Source: Ariolimax columbianus
Taxonomy: Eukaryota > Mollusca > Gastropoda > Stylommatophora > Arionidae
Direction of reading: 5' to 3'
DNA: 64,000 nt
Assembly (NCBI GenBank): GCA_036924085.1
Contig: JAVGWX010000011.1
Location: 21,003,955 to 21,067,954 of the forward strand
Made by a program: the position numbers and the translations under genes. Numbering within the stretch: position 1 is the first letter of the stretch; each line of letters starts with the position of its first letter. This document shows positions 38,201 to 53,200 of the stretch, piece after piece. The notes under the pieces are model-generated. The model was not told where the DNA came from. It made no database searches and worked only from the letters and a program-made list of their open reading frames with translations.

Positions 38201-41200
38201 CTGTGAACACAGGAAATTACAGGGAATTAATAAAATATAACAAGTAATATTTATGTTATAAATTAAGATTGCTTAATTCTGATGTCAAGTCAGTATTTTT
38301 GTACGGAGCAGAAATTTGGAGAGAACGACAAAGACAATACAGAGGAAACTCCAGTTTTCATTACTAAATCTCAGTGGAGGATAATGGGATAGGCATGACA
38401 AGACATGGTGAGGAATGAAGAACTATGGGAAAGGAGTCAACAACAACAAGTGAAGCAACAGATCAGATGTAGGAAATGGGGTTGAATAGGAGAAACGGTA
38501 TGAAAATCACAATCTAACATGGACAGACAGGCGCTGATATGGAATCCACAGGGGAAGACGAAGAGATGCAGACCAAGAAACACCTGGAGAAGAGACTGAA
38601 AATGAACTTTGGTCCCTGGACCTCAACTGAAGAGAGGTAGAAAGAACAGCTCAAGATCGAACTTGTTGGAGGAGGGTTGTCAATGCCCTATGATCCAAGA
38701 GGAGCGACGGACATTGATGGCAATTTATGCTATAAGATTGAACAGACATTGTAATTGTAGACTATATTTGTCAACCTGTACAAGTTAAGTCGAGCCATCC
38801 CATAACCGGTGAGATTGTTAGGGCACACATCAAGACACTTTCACAACCCCACACCACCCCTCTCTGTCAGCAGCGTTGCCTGTGCCTCCTCTGGTCGGAT
38901 TCGCCCATTCTATTATTTTGCCCTCCCATCTCTTTTTGAGACGACCTCTTTGCCGTTTGCCTTGCCCATTTCCGTGCAGGATTGTATTTGCAAGACCGTT
39001 TGATCTCAATATATGGTTGTCCCAAGTGAGTTTCCGTCTTTTGACTGTTGCCAAGAGGTCTTCAAAAGGCCCTGTTGCTGTTGTAACTATATCTCGTATT
39101 TCCTCATTTGGAACTCTCAATTCCAAGGCCTGTATCCTCCGATGCAGGTCAGCTGTAACTGTCCTTGTCTCACAAACATAGAGGAATATTGACAGGGCCA
39201 ATGTATGCATTGATTTTTGTGCAAATGGCAAACCATTTGTCTTGCCAGATTTTGTTAAGCTGTGTAAGCGCCGCTATTGTCTGTACTATTCTGACCAACA
39301 CCCCACATTTTGATCCTTCATCACTGACAATTGAGCGCAGATATTTAACATGGTGGACCACTTAGAGTTTCTGGCCATTAGCTTTGACCCCACAGTTGAA
39401 GCCCTCGGGCGTTGTTGATCATTAATTTGGTTTTTTCAGCATTAATCTTCATACCATAGTCAAAAGCTGTTTGATCAAGCCTTCTGACCCATTCCCAGAG
39501 CTCCGCTTCTGTGTCTGCCAACCTAGGAGTCAACCTGTTGTACACTAAACCAACCTGTACACCAGACCAACAAAAACCCATTCAATACACAGACATTATA
39601 TTGCATGTGTGTCTTTAAATTAATAACATGTGTGCGGTATGAACATGTGTAACGTGTGAACATGTGTGTTGTGTTCACATGGTCTGTTTGTTGTTTGTTA
39701 GTTGCCTCATATTTATTTTAATTTTTTTTTGGTGTTCGCCTTATTTTTCTATTTCTCAAGGCTTTTTCTTTTTGCGTTTTATTTTGCTCCAGTCGGCCCT
39801 GTGCATCCGACTTCAACATGCATTTAATGTAATGGTCTGCTTCCTCCTGCTTTATCTAAGTGTTAGCTTCCCCGGGGTAACGGCCGGTGCTGTGATGGGG
39901 AGTGAACTCAGCACCTTCGGACTGTGAGACGTGTCACTTAACCACTAGCCCACGCTGTCCCCCTGGTTGCCTCTTATAACACAACTACAAATAGGCGAGA
40001 ACAATATTAGAAAGATAGAAAAGGAAAGGGACCTAGGTGTTATAATAGATCATACAGTTAAAGTGAGTGAACAAATCCAGGTAGCAGTGAAAAAGGCAAA
40101 TGCAATGTTAGGTATGATAAAAACAAATATTAAACAAAGAAGCAAGGAAGTGATAGTCAAACTGTTTCTGTTTCTGTTTCTAAGAATCGACGTCACTGCA
40201 CTCCGGGTATACCCACAGGTGAACAGTCTCTCTCATTAAATGGCGTAAGGTATGGATGCTGATGGTCCCTGTTGCTCGCTGGTTGTACACGCTCCTGCGC
40301 CGCCCTCTCATGCGCCCTACTCCGCTCGAACCTCGTTTAATGTCGAAACTTTGCAGTCTGTGGATTGCTGCTTCATCTATCGCTGTTTCCTCATCCAGCA
40401 GGCGGTCATTGATTGATTTCAAAATGTCACTTCTGTCCATCACCAATGTGCCCATGATGGGAGCCTCTGAAGCCAAGATGTCAGCTCTTTCATTGCCCTG
40501 AACCCCAGCAGGACAGTAGATCCAGGTCAGTGCCTGGAGGTTTGAGGCCTCAACAGCAGCTATCCACTCGTACCTAAGCCATCCCTTCTGTACTTTCTGA
40601 AGTACGGCTTGCGCGTCTGTCACGATGACTGCCTTTGTTAAAGAAGTCTCAGATATCCATTTCAGTGCTGAGGTCACTGCTTCCGTCTCCATTCTCATAC
40701 TGGAGGTTGTTGACATGTATGCCCTACTGCACTCAGCCACGACCTCTCCTCTCACTCTAGCCGAGAAACCCCAGCCTGATGTCCCACTGCGCACGACTGA
40801 TTCGTCGGTGTATATGACAGCGTCACTCTCCTGGGTGTTCTCAGTTATCAGCTGATTTACTTCGTGCTCTGCACTCTCGTTGTTCCGTTCTCTGCATTCC
40901 TTGCCTAAGGTTATGATGACTCTCTGGTACTCTATCATTCTATCACCAGTGTGGACCCATTCTTATCCTTTGGCTATCGTCTCAGCTGGAGTGATGTGTC
41001 CGATTGTTGTCTCAGCCTGTGCCATCCATGACGACCCTCTCTTGATTCTTGATCCCTTGATATCTGAGATACTACTGTGCAGAGGGTGTCGAGTGTCTGT
41101 GGTGACACACATATATGCTTTGACTTGTGCCAGTTTATGTCTGGATGTCACCGATAACAATCCCAACATGTACTGCGTCATCACAATCGGGGCATCTCTA

Positions 41201-44200
41201 GTGCAGCCCAGAACCAGTCGCATACCATCATTCTGGATGCGGTCCAACCTTACACACTGTGGTCTTGATAGTGTGAGGATGCTTAGTCCGTAATCGATGA
41301 CAGACAACACGACCTGACAAAATAGGATGAACAGGAAGTGTTGTTCCAAGTCGGCAGCAGCCATGGTCTTGAGTGCTCCTAACGTTCTCTTGCATCTTTG
41401 TACAATGTGGTCAACATGGCAGTTATAGGAAAGACTGCGATCAAATGTCACTCCGAGGTATTTAAACCTGTCACACCTGTCGATGGTGCAACCATCAAAA
41501 GTGATGCCCAGGAGTTCAGCCTTTACTATGGAATTATTCAAAGAGCACCACATCATGCAGGCCTTGTTCGGATTGATCTTAGAGCTTGAGTCGCTGCACC
41601 ACTGTGAGATTCCTTGCAAGGTTTCCTGGATGTCTTTGACCAACTCTTGCCTGTCTGAGCCAGTCCTGTACGTTAGGATGTCATCGGCAAATGTCAACGT
41701 TCGCCCTGTCCCTGTGGTTGAATATTGGCTACTTTTACTGTGTAAATGTTGAACAGCACCGGTGAGAGCGGAGGCTCTTGAGGCAGTCCTGGACATATTC
41801 GCCTCGGTTCTGATGTCCACGATCCCACGCATAGCGCAACTGTTCTTTCCATCAGGGCAGCTGATATCCAACTAACCAGCAACGAGTTGAAACCACACTG
41901 CTACAGACAGGTAATTAAGGTCCAAAAATCGACAAGGTTGTATGCGTCTTCCAGGTCGAGTGCCACCGCGACTGTTTCTTGCTTTGACTGAAACCCCTCA
42001 TACACATCATACGCGAAAGTTTCAGTGTTAGCACAGGTCTCCTTTGCTGTTCTATAACTGCCCAGCGTATTGGGTAGAATCTGCTCCCGTTCAAGGTAGA
42101 CCATTATTTTCCTGGCCACTATCCTCTCGAGCAATTTGCCATATACATTTTGTATGGTGATTATTCGATAGCTGATGAGAAGCGTGGAGTCCTTACCAGG
42201 TTTAGGCAGTGGGCACAGATAGCAATGAAGCCAGTCCTCAGGCACAGATAGCTATGAAGCCAGTCCTCAGGCACAGATGCCTTCTCTATAGTGTGGTTGA
42301 ACTCCTTCACCATATTTCTTATCTCTGTCTTATCCAACTGCTTGATGTGGCAATACTGTACTCCATCAGGACCTGGAGCTGTGTTTTTTGCTTGTACATA
42401 GGCTATTTACGACCTCTGCCTCAGTGATAAGGTCTACATAAGCCTTTCCCCTGATGGCTGCGTCTAAGATGCCTTTCCGAGTTTTCTGGCGGGCATCTCT
42501 GTCGCCTTTATCAGTCTGGGCGACATATCGACTGAAAAAACTTAGACCCTTCTCTTCATCTGTCTTCAGGAGCGTTCCTGTGGTATCTTGAATGTTGGAG
42601 ATAAGCTGGCTTTTAGTTTGTCCATTCATCTTTCGATGTATGTGCCAGAACTTCTGGAGGGTATTATCATTACCCACTCCTGTGATGAACTCCTCCCAGT
42701 GCTCGCTGTTGGACTCCCTAGCTAACGCTTTAAAGGAATTGGTAGCTTTGCGTTTTTCCTCCTCCTCCTCGTTCAATGTGTCGACATTAATACCAGCTCT
42801 TTTTCTGGTTTTACGCCAATCCTTTGTTGCCGCCTCCTTTTCTCTCCAGGACGTACCAACCTCTTGAGTCCACCAGGGTGGTTGAACTAAAGGGGATCTA
42901 GTGGTCCTGCGTCCTATTGTCTGGCGCAGCTTGTTCACTACATTATCCTGTTCGTACGTGTATCTGAAGACCTGTTTGGCTTTCCAGTGTCTGGTGTGTT
43001 TTCCTCTGGGTATAAGTACGACACACGGCAGGTGGTCGCTCTCTTGTGCCCCTAATACGTCCCAGCGTGTGGATAGAGCAACATCACTGGATGTAAGAGC
43101 CAGGTCGATGACCCCGTCCGTATCTCCCGGTCGAGATGCTATTCTAGTCGGACGTCTGTCATTCACGACAGTGAGGTTTGTGTGGACTAATGCCTGGCTA
43201 AAGGCAACCCCTTGCCTATTTTCAGTGACATTTCCCCACTCCTTTGACCTTGCATTAAAGTCACCTGCAATGAGGAACTTTTTGCTCTACGACTCTGACA
43301 AGTCCGACAGAAATTCCCACTTTACGTCCTCGAAAAGGTGATCTACGTGAGTGTATACGTTGTAGATTCTCCATTCTTGGTGGTTGATTGTTACTTCAAT
43401 CCCTTGTATCTCGATATCCTCAATTTTACAGTTGCTAGTATCTATCCATGTACAGGGAAGTTCTTGCTTCACATACATTGCCAGTCCTCGCTTACCCGGC
43501 CCACATGGATTACTGTAGCACCTGTATCCTGGACACTTGATGGTAACATTCTCCTTCAAGCAGGTCTCCTGGATCATGAATATGTCGAAACTGTACACCA
43601 ATTTTTGGAGAATCACTTCGCGTTGTGCAGCGCTGCGGCAATTCCAGTAGCCTATCTGTACATTTTTTAACCCAAGTTTATCTGACTTTCTTCGACATTT
43701 TCTCTTTCTGGCTCTTTTCTTTCTTTCTCTCCTCTTCTCTCCCCTTCCTCATCCACATTCCTTATCGCCATTTGCTGGAGACATCGACGTCAGAGCACGA
43801 TCTTCGTAGCTCCTGCGAAGTCAAACTGTTAAAACCATTAGTTAGACCTAGATTGGAGTACTTTGTACAGGTGTGGAGTCCTTATCATTGAAGAGATATA
43901 AAAATGCTGGAACGGATTCAGAGAAGAGCGACAAAGCTGATAGTGGGATTCCAGAATTACATTTATAAGGAAAGACACAGAAAAACCAGCCTACAGAATC
44001 TAGAAAAGAGAAGAATTTGAGGTGACAATACAGGTTTATAAGATAATCAAAGGAATGGATAAATTAGACTAAAACAAGTTTTTCAAAATACAATCACCTA
44101 CAAGAACAAGAGAAAATAGCTACAAATTAACTCAAGAAAGGTCCAGATTAGATATTAGGAAATATTTTTTTTAGTTAGAGAGTGGTGAATGCTTGGAATG

Positions 44201-47200
44201 CATTGTCACAGAAAGTAGGGGAGGCAGGGACAATTAATGCATTTAAGAATAGATAACATGTGCATAGCTTTTAGAGCAAGCAAACATAAATTAAACTGGC
44301 TGTATACATACTCTGTAGAGTCTTCTAAACCAGTATAAAGACGTTAAGTTAAATGTGACAGTAGACCTATTCTTACCTCCTCCAGGTACCACTCAGGTGA
44401 TTGTGTATCTTCCTCATCAACGCCATTATCAATACTGTCACTCCATCCAGGGCTTAGGCCATTGACAACTCTCCTCCAGCAAGTTTTGGTCTTCCCCAGC
44501 ACTTATTACTTCACTCCAGTTGAGGTCCAGAGACAAAGTTCATTTTCACAGGCTCTCTTTAAGGTGTTTCTTGGTCTGTCTCTTTTCCTCTTTCCCTGTG
44601 ATTCCCTGTTAGGGTCTGTCTGGACATGTTTGATGGTTCTTTCCATAGAGTATGTCCAATCCAACCCCACTTCCTACATTTGATCTTTTGCTCCACTGAG
44701 TGTTGGCTCCTTTCTCTCAGGCCCTCATCCTTCACCATGTCTGGCCAGCCTATACCAATTATCCTCAGTAGACATTTATTTGATGGATGACTGGAGTTTC
44801 CTCTGTATTGCCTTTATCGTTCTCCAAGTTTTTGCTCAGTACAGGAGTGCTGACTTGACATTGGAATTAAGCATCTTAAATTGGTATTAGTCTTTATTTC
44901 GCTGTGCTGAAGATGCAGCACAGTGAATGAGCTGACAGCAGCCAGTGACTCATAGCTGGTTGCTTGCGTAAGATACAGCTGACGAAGACCGTATTCCGTC
45001 TTCACGCGGCGGCCCTGGAAACCTGCTGCACTTGTGTAGTCTGGATAAGAGAATAGAGATCACAGTGGGAAGGCAAACCCGGTACCCAAAATTTATTAAA
45101 ATAGCAACAATGATTTTACTTTTGCACAGTGGAATCAGATGTCCTTTATTGATTTTAAGTTGGCTAAATAAAAGATTTTAATTTTCAATTGGCTAAATGT
45201 GAGAACAACAAACCTCTTGTCCAGCTTGCTATCAATCAAATCTTGCGTTTGATTGGACGATGTTTTCGCTGAAAAGTTAATAAACACTGGCAGGAACTCA
45301 TCACCTAATCCACGCATCAGTTTATCCAGTATTGTCAAAGTTTTACCAGTTCCTGTAGGACCAACTGCCAACAGCTAATGAGAAATTTGCATAGTTATAT
45401 TCATTGACAGACATTTACTACTTTTGTTGAATTGAGTGGCAGCTTTTTAGAGTCAACTAAAAAACATATTTAGGTAGTTGCTCAGTAAAGGTGACAGTAC
45501 AAAACAGACGAAAACCCACTTTGTTGCAGCAAGGCCTGCACCAGGGACAAAAAACTAACAAAAAACAATTAACCAATCACAACAAAAACATGATGTATAA
45601 ACCGTAACAGGATAACAAAAAAACACTATATAATGACACCTTCATGGAGGAGGTTACTAAAATGATAGATGTGGAGGAGCTAGTGGATGTTATTTATCTA
45701 GATTTTGTAAAGTCCTTTGATAGAGTACCTCATCAAAGATATTTAGAAAGTTTAAAATCACATGGAATAGGTGGGGAAGTTGCCAAATTGATTTAAAATT
45801 GGTTAACGGGAAGAAGGCAGAGGGTGGGCATAAATAAAGAGTACACCTTCTGGTGTGACTTAGTGATGTATTTGTGCTCGCATCCCCAAACAGCCGCTCA
45901 TCAGTAGGGCAGACGAAACGCTACAAAGGCCCCATTGAAAGTGTCTCTGAAAATATTTCACATTGATGTCCCCTCATACGAATTTTTTGCACAGAACCGT
46001 TCCACCTGGCGCGTTTGCATCATGCAAGGGGCTCAGTTGGAATCCCACAGGGCTCAGTTTTAGAACCAATTTTGTTCTTGATATATATAAACGATTTGGA
46101 CATTGATATCGAATCCGTGATTGCAAAATTATGCAGTATTATGCAGAAGTGTCTCATCTAATGCAGAAGTGGATATATTGAGGTCAGATTTAGAGAAAAT
46201 TTGAGAATGGTCTGTAAGCTGGCAAATGGAGTTTAATGTAGATAAATGTACAATCATCCACATGGGTAGATCCAATATGGAACATAATTACAGAATGGGC
46301 GAGAACAATATTAGAATGATAGAAAAGGAAAGGGACCTAGGGGTTATAATGGAGCATACAGGTAAAGTGAGTGAGCAAGTCCAGGTAGCAGTGAAATAGG
46401 CAAATGTAATGTTAGAGATGAAAAAAAGAAATATTAAATATAGAAGCAAAAAAGTGATAGTCAAACTGTATAAACATTAGTTAGAACTAGATTGGAGTAC
46501 TGTGTACAGGTATGGAGTCCTAATCATCGAGGAGATATAAACATGCTGGAAAGGACATAAAAATATAGCAACAAAGCTGGTAGTTGGATTTCAGAATTAC
46601 AGTTATGAGGAAAGACTTAGAAAAACAGGCTTACAGTGTCTAGAAAAGAGAAGAATTCGAGGTGGCCTAATACAGGTTTATAAGATAATCAAAGGAACGA
46701 ATAAATTAGACTATAGCATGTTTTTCAAAATACAAGAACAAGAGTAGTGGAGGCAGGGACAATTAATGCATTTAAGAATAGATTGGATGCACGTAGCTTT
46801 TAGAGCAAGGAAATGTAAATGAAACTGGTTGTTTACAGACACTGCAGTCTTCTAAACCAGTATAACAACATTAAGTTAAGTTACGTTAAGTTTCAAATTC
46901 ACAATTTAAACCAACACTCTCTTTTAGAGTAAACTGGAAGGATAAAGATAGATACTAAAGCACGCAGTAGTAAAACTAGAACGACTGACATAAACGAAAC
47001 AACTCATATGAAACATCTCATATCGGCTGCAACTTAACGTGCAGTGGCGCACAGTTTGCCGAACGACACGGAATGAGTTAAGTGAAACAAGTCATCTTAC
47101 CATTTTCTTATTGACAACAAACATGTGCAAAAAGTATGTAGACCGGATGGTGTCTATAGTCGGCACCATTATATCCGAGTACTTCATCTCTGACAGGATC

Positions 47201-50200
47201 TGGTATTCCCCTCTGTTATATAGCCAGTTAATCCACTGTATTTGCTAGAAAGGTAAGCGATGTCAGTTTTTAGAGTAAGCATACTAGAATATTTTTCACG
47301 GAAGGAAAGAATGAATGCACTACAAACAGGCTGTAATAAAATTCACTCACAATCAGACAATGAAGGTGTTAAGTTGGCTGGCTTGTTATGTTTCATTGCT
47401 GAATTTAATAAAGTTGGCAGGTTTGTTATGTTTCATTGCTGAATTTAATAAAGTTCGCAGGTTTGTTATGTTTCATTGCTGAATTTAATAAAGTTGGCAG
47501 GTTTGTTATGTTTCATTGCTGAATTTAATAAAGTTGGCTGGCTTGTTATGTTTCATTGCTGAATTTAATAAAGTTGGCAGGTTTGTTATGTTTCATTGCT
47601 GAATTTAATAAAGTTGGCAGGTTTGTTATGTTTCATTGCTGAATTTAATAAAGTTGGCTGGCTTGTTATGTTTCATTGCTGAATTTAATTAAGTTGGCAG
47701 GTTTGTTATGTTTCATTGCTGAATTTAATAAAGTTGGCTGGCTTGTTATGTTTCATTGCTGAATTTAATTAAGTTGGCTGGCTTGTTATGTTTCATTGCT
47801 GAATTTAATAAAGTTGGCTGGCTTGTTATGTTTCATTGCTGAATTTAATAAAGTTGGCTGGCTTGTTATGTTTCATTGCTGAATTTAATTAAGTTGGCTG
47901 GCTTGTTATGTTTCATTGCTGAATTTAATAAAGTTGGCTGGCTTGTTATGTTTCATTGCTGAATTTAATAAAGTTGGCAGGCTTGTTATGTTTCATTGCT
48001 GAATTTAATAAAGTTGGCTGGCTTGTTATGTTTCATTGCTGAATTTAATAAAGTTGGCAGGCTTTTTATGTTTCATTGCTGAATTTAATAAAGTTGGCAG
48101 GCTTGTTATGTTTCATTGCTGAATTTAATAAAGTTGGCAGGCTTGTTATGTTTCAATGCTGAATTTAATCAAGTTGGCAGGCTTGTTATGTTTCATTGCT
48201 GAATTTAATAAAGTTGGCAGGTTTGTTATGTTTCATTGCTGAATTTAATAAGTCAGAATTTTATTTATTTATATATATATATACGAGGAACAGTAGTTAA
48301 GTAACAGCAAATTTTGTTAATTACATTATTACCAGAGTGGAAACCAGAAATTTATTGTGTCTTATTTTTTTAAATAGTCCCCATGCCTAGCAACACACTT
48401 TGCCCACTGGTCCACTAGCTTGTGGATGGCCTTTCTTTTGTTGTGACCTATAACCAATTTTGCACCGCCTCCATTACCTCATTGTCAGCTACCTTGAGAT
48501 CCATCTGCTGCACACTTTCCTATAACCAAGGTCATCGTGGCCAATTTTTGTGTGCAGAGCCTGTGACTCATGTTGAAATCTACGGCTATTTCATCAATAG
48601 TGACTCGCCTGTTGCCATGGACTAGCTGGTCAATCTGTTGTTTCACTGTGTCATTTGCCATGCTTGCTGGTCTCCCATGCAGTTCATCAATGACGCTTTG
48701 TCTTGCATTTTGAAATCATTCTATCTTTTTCTTCTTCTTCTTCTTTCGTTCTCAATCTCCTGCTACCAAGCCCTGCAAGTAGCAGGATGTAGTCCAGAGG
48801 ACGGAATGTGTTGTGTCACTAGTTTACAGCATGACTGTGATATTTGCACCTTTCAGTTCAACACATCTGTCTTCGGCAGCATCATTCTACCTATTTCATA
48901 CTCTCCTTTGACTCGGTTATTGATCCAGTGGGCCTATGGGCTCCTGCCCTTTGGCCCAACCTATTTCATATACTCTTCTGGGGACGACGTGGGCTAGTGG
49001 TTAAGTGACACGGCTCACAACCATAAGGTGCTGGGTTCGATCCCCATCACAGCACCGGCCATTACCCCGAGGAAGCAAACCCTTAGAAAATGCAGGAGGA
49101 AGCAGACCCTTACATAAAATGCATGCTGAAGTTGGATGCACTGGGCCGACAGGTGCAAAATAAAAACCACAGTGCAACGCACACCGCTTTGAGAATTAGA
49201 AAAATATTCAAACGCAAAAAAAAAAAAAAATTTTTAATTTGTTTTTTAAACGCACGCACGCACACACACATGTAAAATATATCTTGATTATAGATTGATT
49301 ATACAACAAGTTTATAGGTAAACAGAAGAAAATTGTGCAATAATATTGTAGACAGACAAACGGACAATCAAAATGGGTGAATGCAGGAGAAGTAGAATGA
49401 TTTAAACATTTGCAACTTTACAATGGAAAATAAAAATGGAGAGCCATAGAAGAAACAGAAAGATTTTTACATTGTAACTTTAGAACAGAAAATAGAAAAG
49501 TGGGAACATATAGGAAACAAATATTTGAACTTTGTAACGATGACAAAAGAAAATCAAAATGGAGAAACACAGAAAACTGAAAGGTGGTATTAATGTATCT
49601 TTACAAAATAGAAACAAAATAGGGAAACATAGAGGAAACATAAATATTATAACATTGCAGCTTTACAAGGAAAAATAAAAATCAGGAAACATAGAAGGAA
49701 CAGCAAGATGCAGTAGTAAGAAATAGGACAAACACAAAGATGTCCGGAAGTTAAAGAAATTAAGCAGACTTTACCCTGTCTCCGCTTTCATCCTCTTCCT
49801 CCTCTGATTGTCCCAGAATGCCTGCATCATCCAATCGATAGTCGTAAACCAAACCTGCACTTGGAAACGGCAGTATGAGCTATGGGTAAGGAAACAGAAA
49901 GCATGATTGTATCTAAAACTCAATCACCCAACTGATTTATTAATTTGATTGATTTCCCTTTTCACCCAAAGTCAAGCATACAGCTACCACTACAGCTTGT
50001 CCTTTTACAGGAAGCCTGTATTCGAGCATTTACAATGACAGTTTCTTCTTCTTCTACTGCGTTCATTCTCTTTCCCCCACTACCAAATCCTGAAAGGGCT
50101 TAAGTAGCAGAATGTAGTCTAGAAAACGGAATGCGTTGTGTCGTAGTTTACAGCTTGACTGCGATATTTGCACCTTTCGGTCCAATACATCCAACTTCAG

Positions 50201-53200
50201 CAAGCATTTTATTGACTACCGGGTTAGCATTCCCTCTTCGATCCCTTCTCCTTAGCCAGTCTGCCCTGCTGCAGCCTGTTATCCAGGATCACCGCGTGGA
50301 GGTGTAGAAGGGTCTTGGCAGCTCTGGTTCGCTGGCCCTGACGCTAGCAGTCAGCTATGTGTCGCTCCAATAACAGTTTTAATAGCAATGGTTTGCAGGG
50401 AGAGGTTACTAGCCCTAATCACAATCTTCTTCAATTACCTTTGCTATAAGCTTGAAAGGTTGTAGTGCTCCTATTTTCTTCAATATAGGCTCGACTCAGG
50501 TGAACTCACATACTAACCAATCACATGTTTATCAACTAGTATAGCTCTGATCGCCAGGGAACTGGCTAGATACAACATCTGCATAGCTGCCCTGAACGAG
50601 ACATGACTGGCAGAGGAAGGGCATATCACAGAAGAAGGCGCTGGTTATACTTTCTTCTGGAGCAGTCGACAAGCTCACAAGCATTCCCAGAGGAATTAAT
50701 GACCGCCTGATTACACTGCGTCTCCCCCTAATAGGAGGGTGCCATGCAACACTTATCAGTGCATATGTACCCACAATGACAAATCCTCAGGAAACAAAAG
50801 ATAAGTTTTATGAGGACCTTGAGGCGCTCATCGCTGCAGTCCCCAAATCTGACAAATTGGTCCTCCTCTGTGATTTTAACGCTAGGGTTGGCACAGACCA
50901 TACAGCCTGGGAGGGGGCCATTGGCAGACATGGTATCAATAAATGCAATAGTAACGGACTGCTCCTTCTGAGGACATGTGCCGCAAATGAGCTTATAGAC
51001 ACAGGTTGTCAATGGAGATATGCATTTGCATTGCAGCAGCTGGCTAGAGTTCACTGTGTTAGTTCAAGTAGTAAACTGTAACCTTCTATACCAGAAACAC
51101 GCATTTTAACTGCTCTGTCACTCATGATGATGATATGATCCCTTTAGCTGTGAGCTGGCAGTTCTTGACAGCCTAATGCCTCCCGGATAAAACTACACGT
51201 TCTCCTCAATTGTCTGTTGTCTTAGAGACATCATGATTGTGAAGGGGAGTTATGGATGCATCTTTAGAGTATCTGCGAAGGAAGGCAGTCCAGTGTACCA
51301 GGATCGTCACGGGCTGCCAGGGACATATCATATTCATCTGTGTCGGCTATCTCATTATTCTTCCTTCAGTTTTGCCAGCCCATCTGTAGTCTTCTTCTTC
51401 TTCGTTCTCAAGCTCTGGAAAGGATTTTGCAAGTAGCAGGATGTAGTTCAGAGAACGGAATATGTTGTAGTAGTGTACAGCTTGGCTGAGATATTTGCAC
51501 CTTTCGGTCCAGCACATCTGACTTCAGCAGGAGCCCATCTGTAGTGATGGTATGTGTAGCATTCCCCGCCACCTTGAAGATCGTCACAAAGGGACAGAGG
51601 TGAAATGACCGCTGGTCTGCATCTCTTTGTCATCCATGAGGATAAATGACAGAGGACAAAAAGTAAAGAACGAGATAAGAATGCATTTCACCCATGAAAA
51701 GGGGATGTATTGGTGTAGCCCAGAGTATGTACCACTTGCTGGTGGGTCCTGCAGCTACACCTAAAGGGTTTCACCTGCTGCACAGCCCTTTTCTGTCACT
51801 CATGATTCTTGTTATAAGGGTGCACACTTACCTTCTCAGCTGAAATTCTCTCCCGCAGCCAAGCTGAGAACTTCCCTCGGCCATCACTATCACAAGTAGC
51901 ACCTAGAGACCATACCAATGAGAATATGAACCATGGCTCAATCAGTTCACCAAGTCTGACCGCGTTTTCCTCAGAAATCACATCACTCTGTGTATAGGAT
52001 TACACATTTGTCTTATTTTTGCTGATAATATGAGGAACTGCATTCAAACTCAATAAACAACATTTGAGAGACTACACTAAAACTCAATAAACTAAATATC
52101 TGGGAGACTACAGTAAAACTCAATAAACTTAATGTATCAGAGACTAAACTCAATAAACAACATATGAGAGACTACAGTAAAACTCAATAAACTAAATATA
52201 TAAGAGACTACAGCAAAACTCAATAAACTTAACGTATCAGAGACTAAACTCAATAAACTTAACGTTCGAGAGACTACAGTAAAACTCAATAAACTTAACG
52301 TACAAGAGACTACAGTAAAACTCAATAAACTTAACATACGAGAGACTACAGTAAAACTCAACAAACTTAACATATGAGAGACTACAGTAAAACTCAATAA
52401 ACTTAATGTACAAGAGACTACAGTAAAACTCAATAAACTTAACATACGAGAGACTACAGTAAAACTCAACGTATGAGAGACTAAACTTAACAATCTTAAC
52501 ATTTGAGAGACCAGAAAAACTCAATAAACTTAACATATCAGAGACTAAACAACATTTGAGAGACTATAGTAAAGCTCAATAAACTTAATGTATCAGAGAC
52601 TACAGTAAAACTCAATAAACTTAGCATATGAGAGACTACAGTAAAACTCAATAAACTTAATGTACAAGAGACTACAGTAAAACTCAATAAACTTAACATA
52701 CGAGAGACTACAGTAAAACTCAACGTATGAGAGACTAAACTTAACAATCTTAACATTTGAGAGACCAGAAAAACTCAATAAACTTAACATATCAGAGACT
52801 AAACAACATTTGAGAGACTATAGTAAAGCTCAATAAACTTAATGTATCAGAGACTATAGTAAAGCTCAATAAACTTAATGTATCAGAGACTATAGTAAAG
52901 CTCAATAAACTTAATGTATCAGAGACTATAGTAAAGCTCAATAAACTTAATGTATCAGAGACTACAGTAAAACTCAATAAACTTAATGTATCAGAGACTA
53001 TAGTAAAGCTCAATAAACTTAATGTATCAGAGACTATAGTAAAGCTCAATAAACTTAATGTATCAGAGACTATAGTAAAGCTCAATAAACTTAATGTATC
53101 AGAGACTATAGTAAAGCTCAATAAACTTAATGTATCAGAGACTATAGTAAAGCTCAATAAACTTAATGTATCAGAGACTACAGTAAAACTCAATAAACTT

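Noticed and set aside
44375..44450. Possible minus-strand exon ending EWYLEE before gtaagaat
   Set aside because: Not a dynein segment, phases around exons 6 and 7 already close without it, and it abuts LINE debris.
49034..49044. tRNA gene suggested by a perfect B box
   Set aside because: Same head occurs in several dispersed copies with an A-rich tail and no cloverleaf; it is a SINE.
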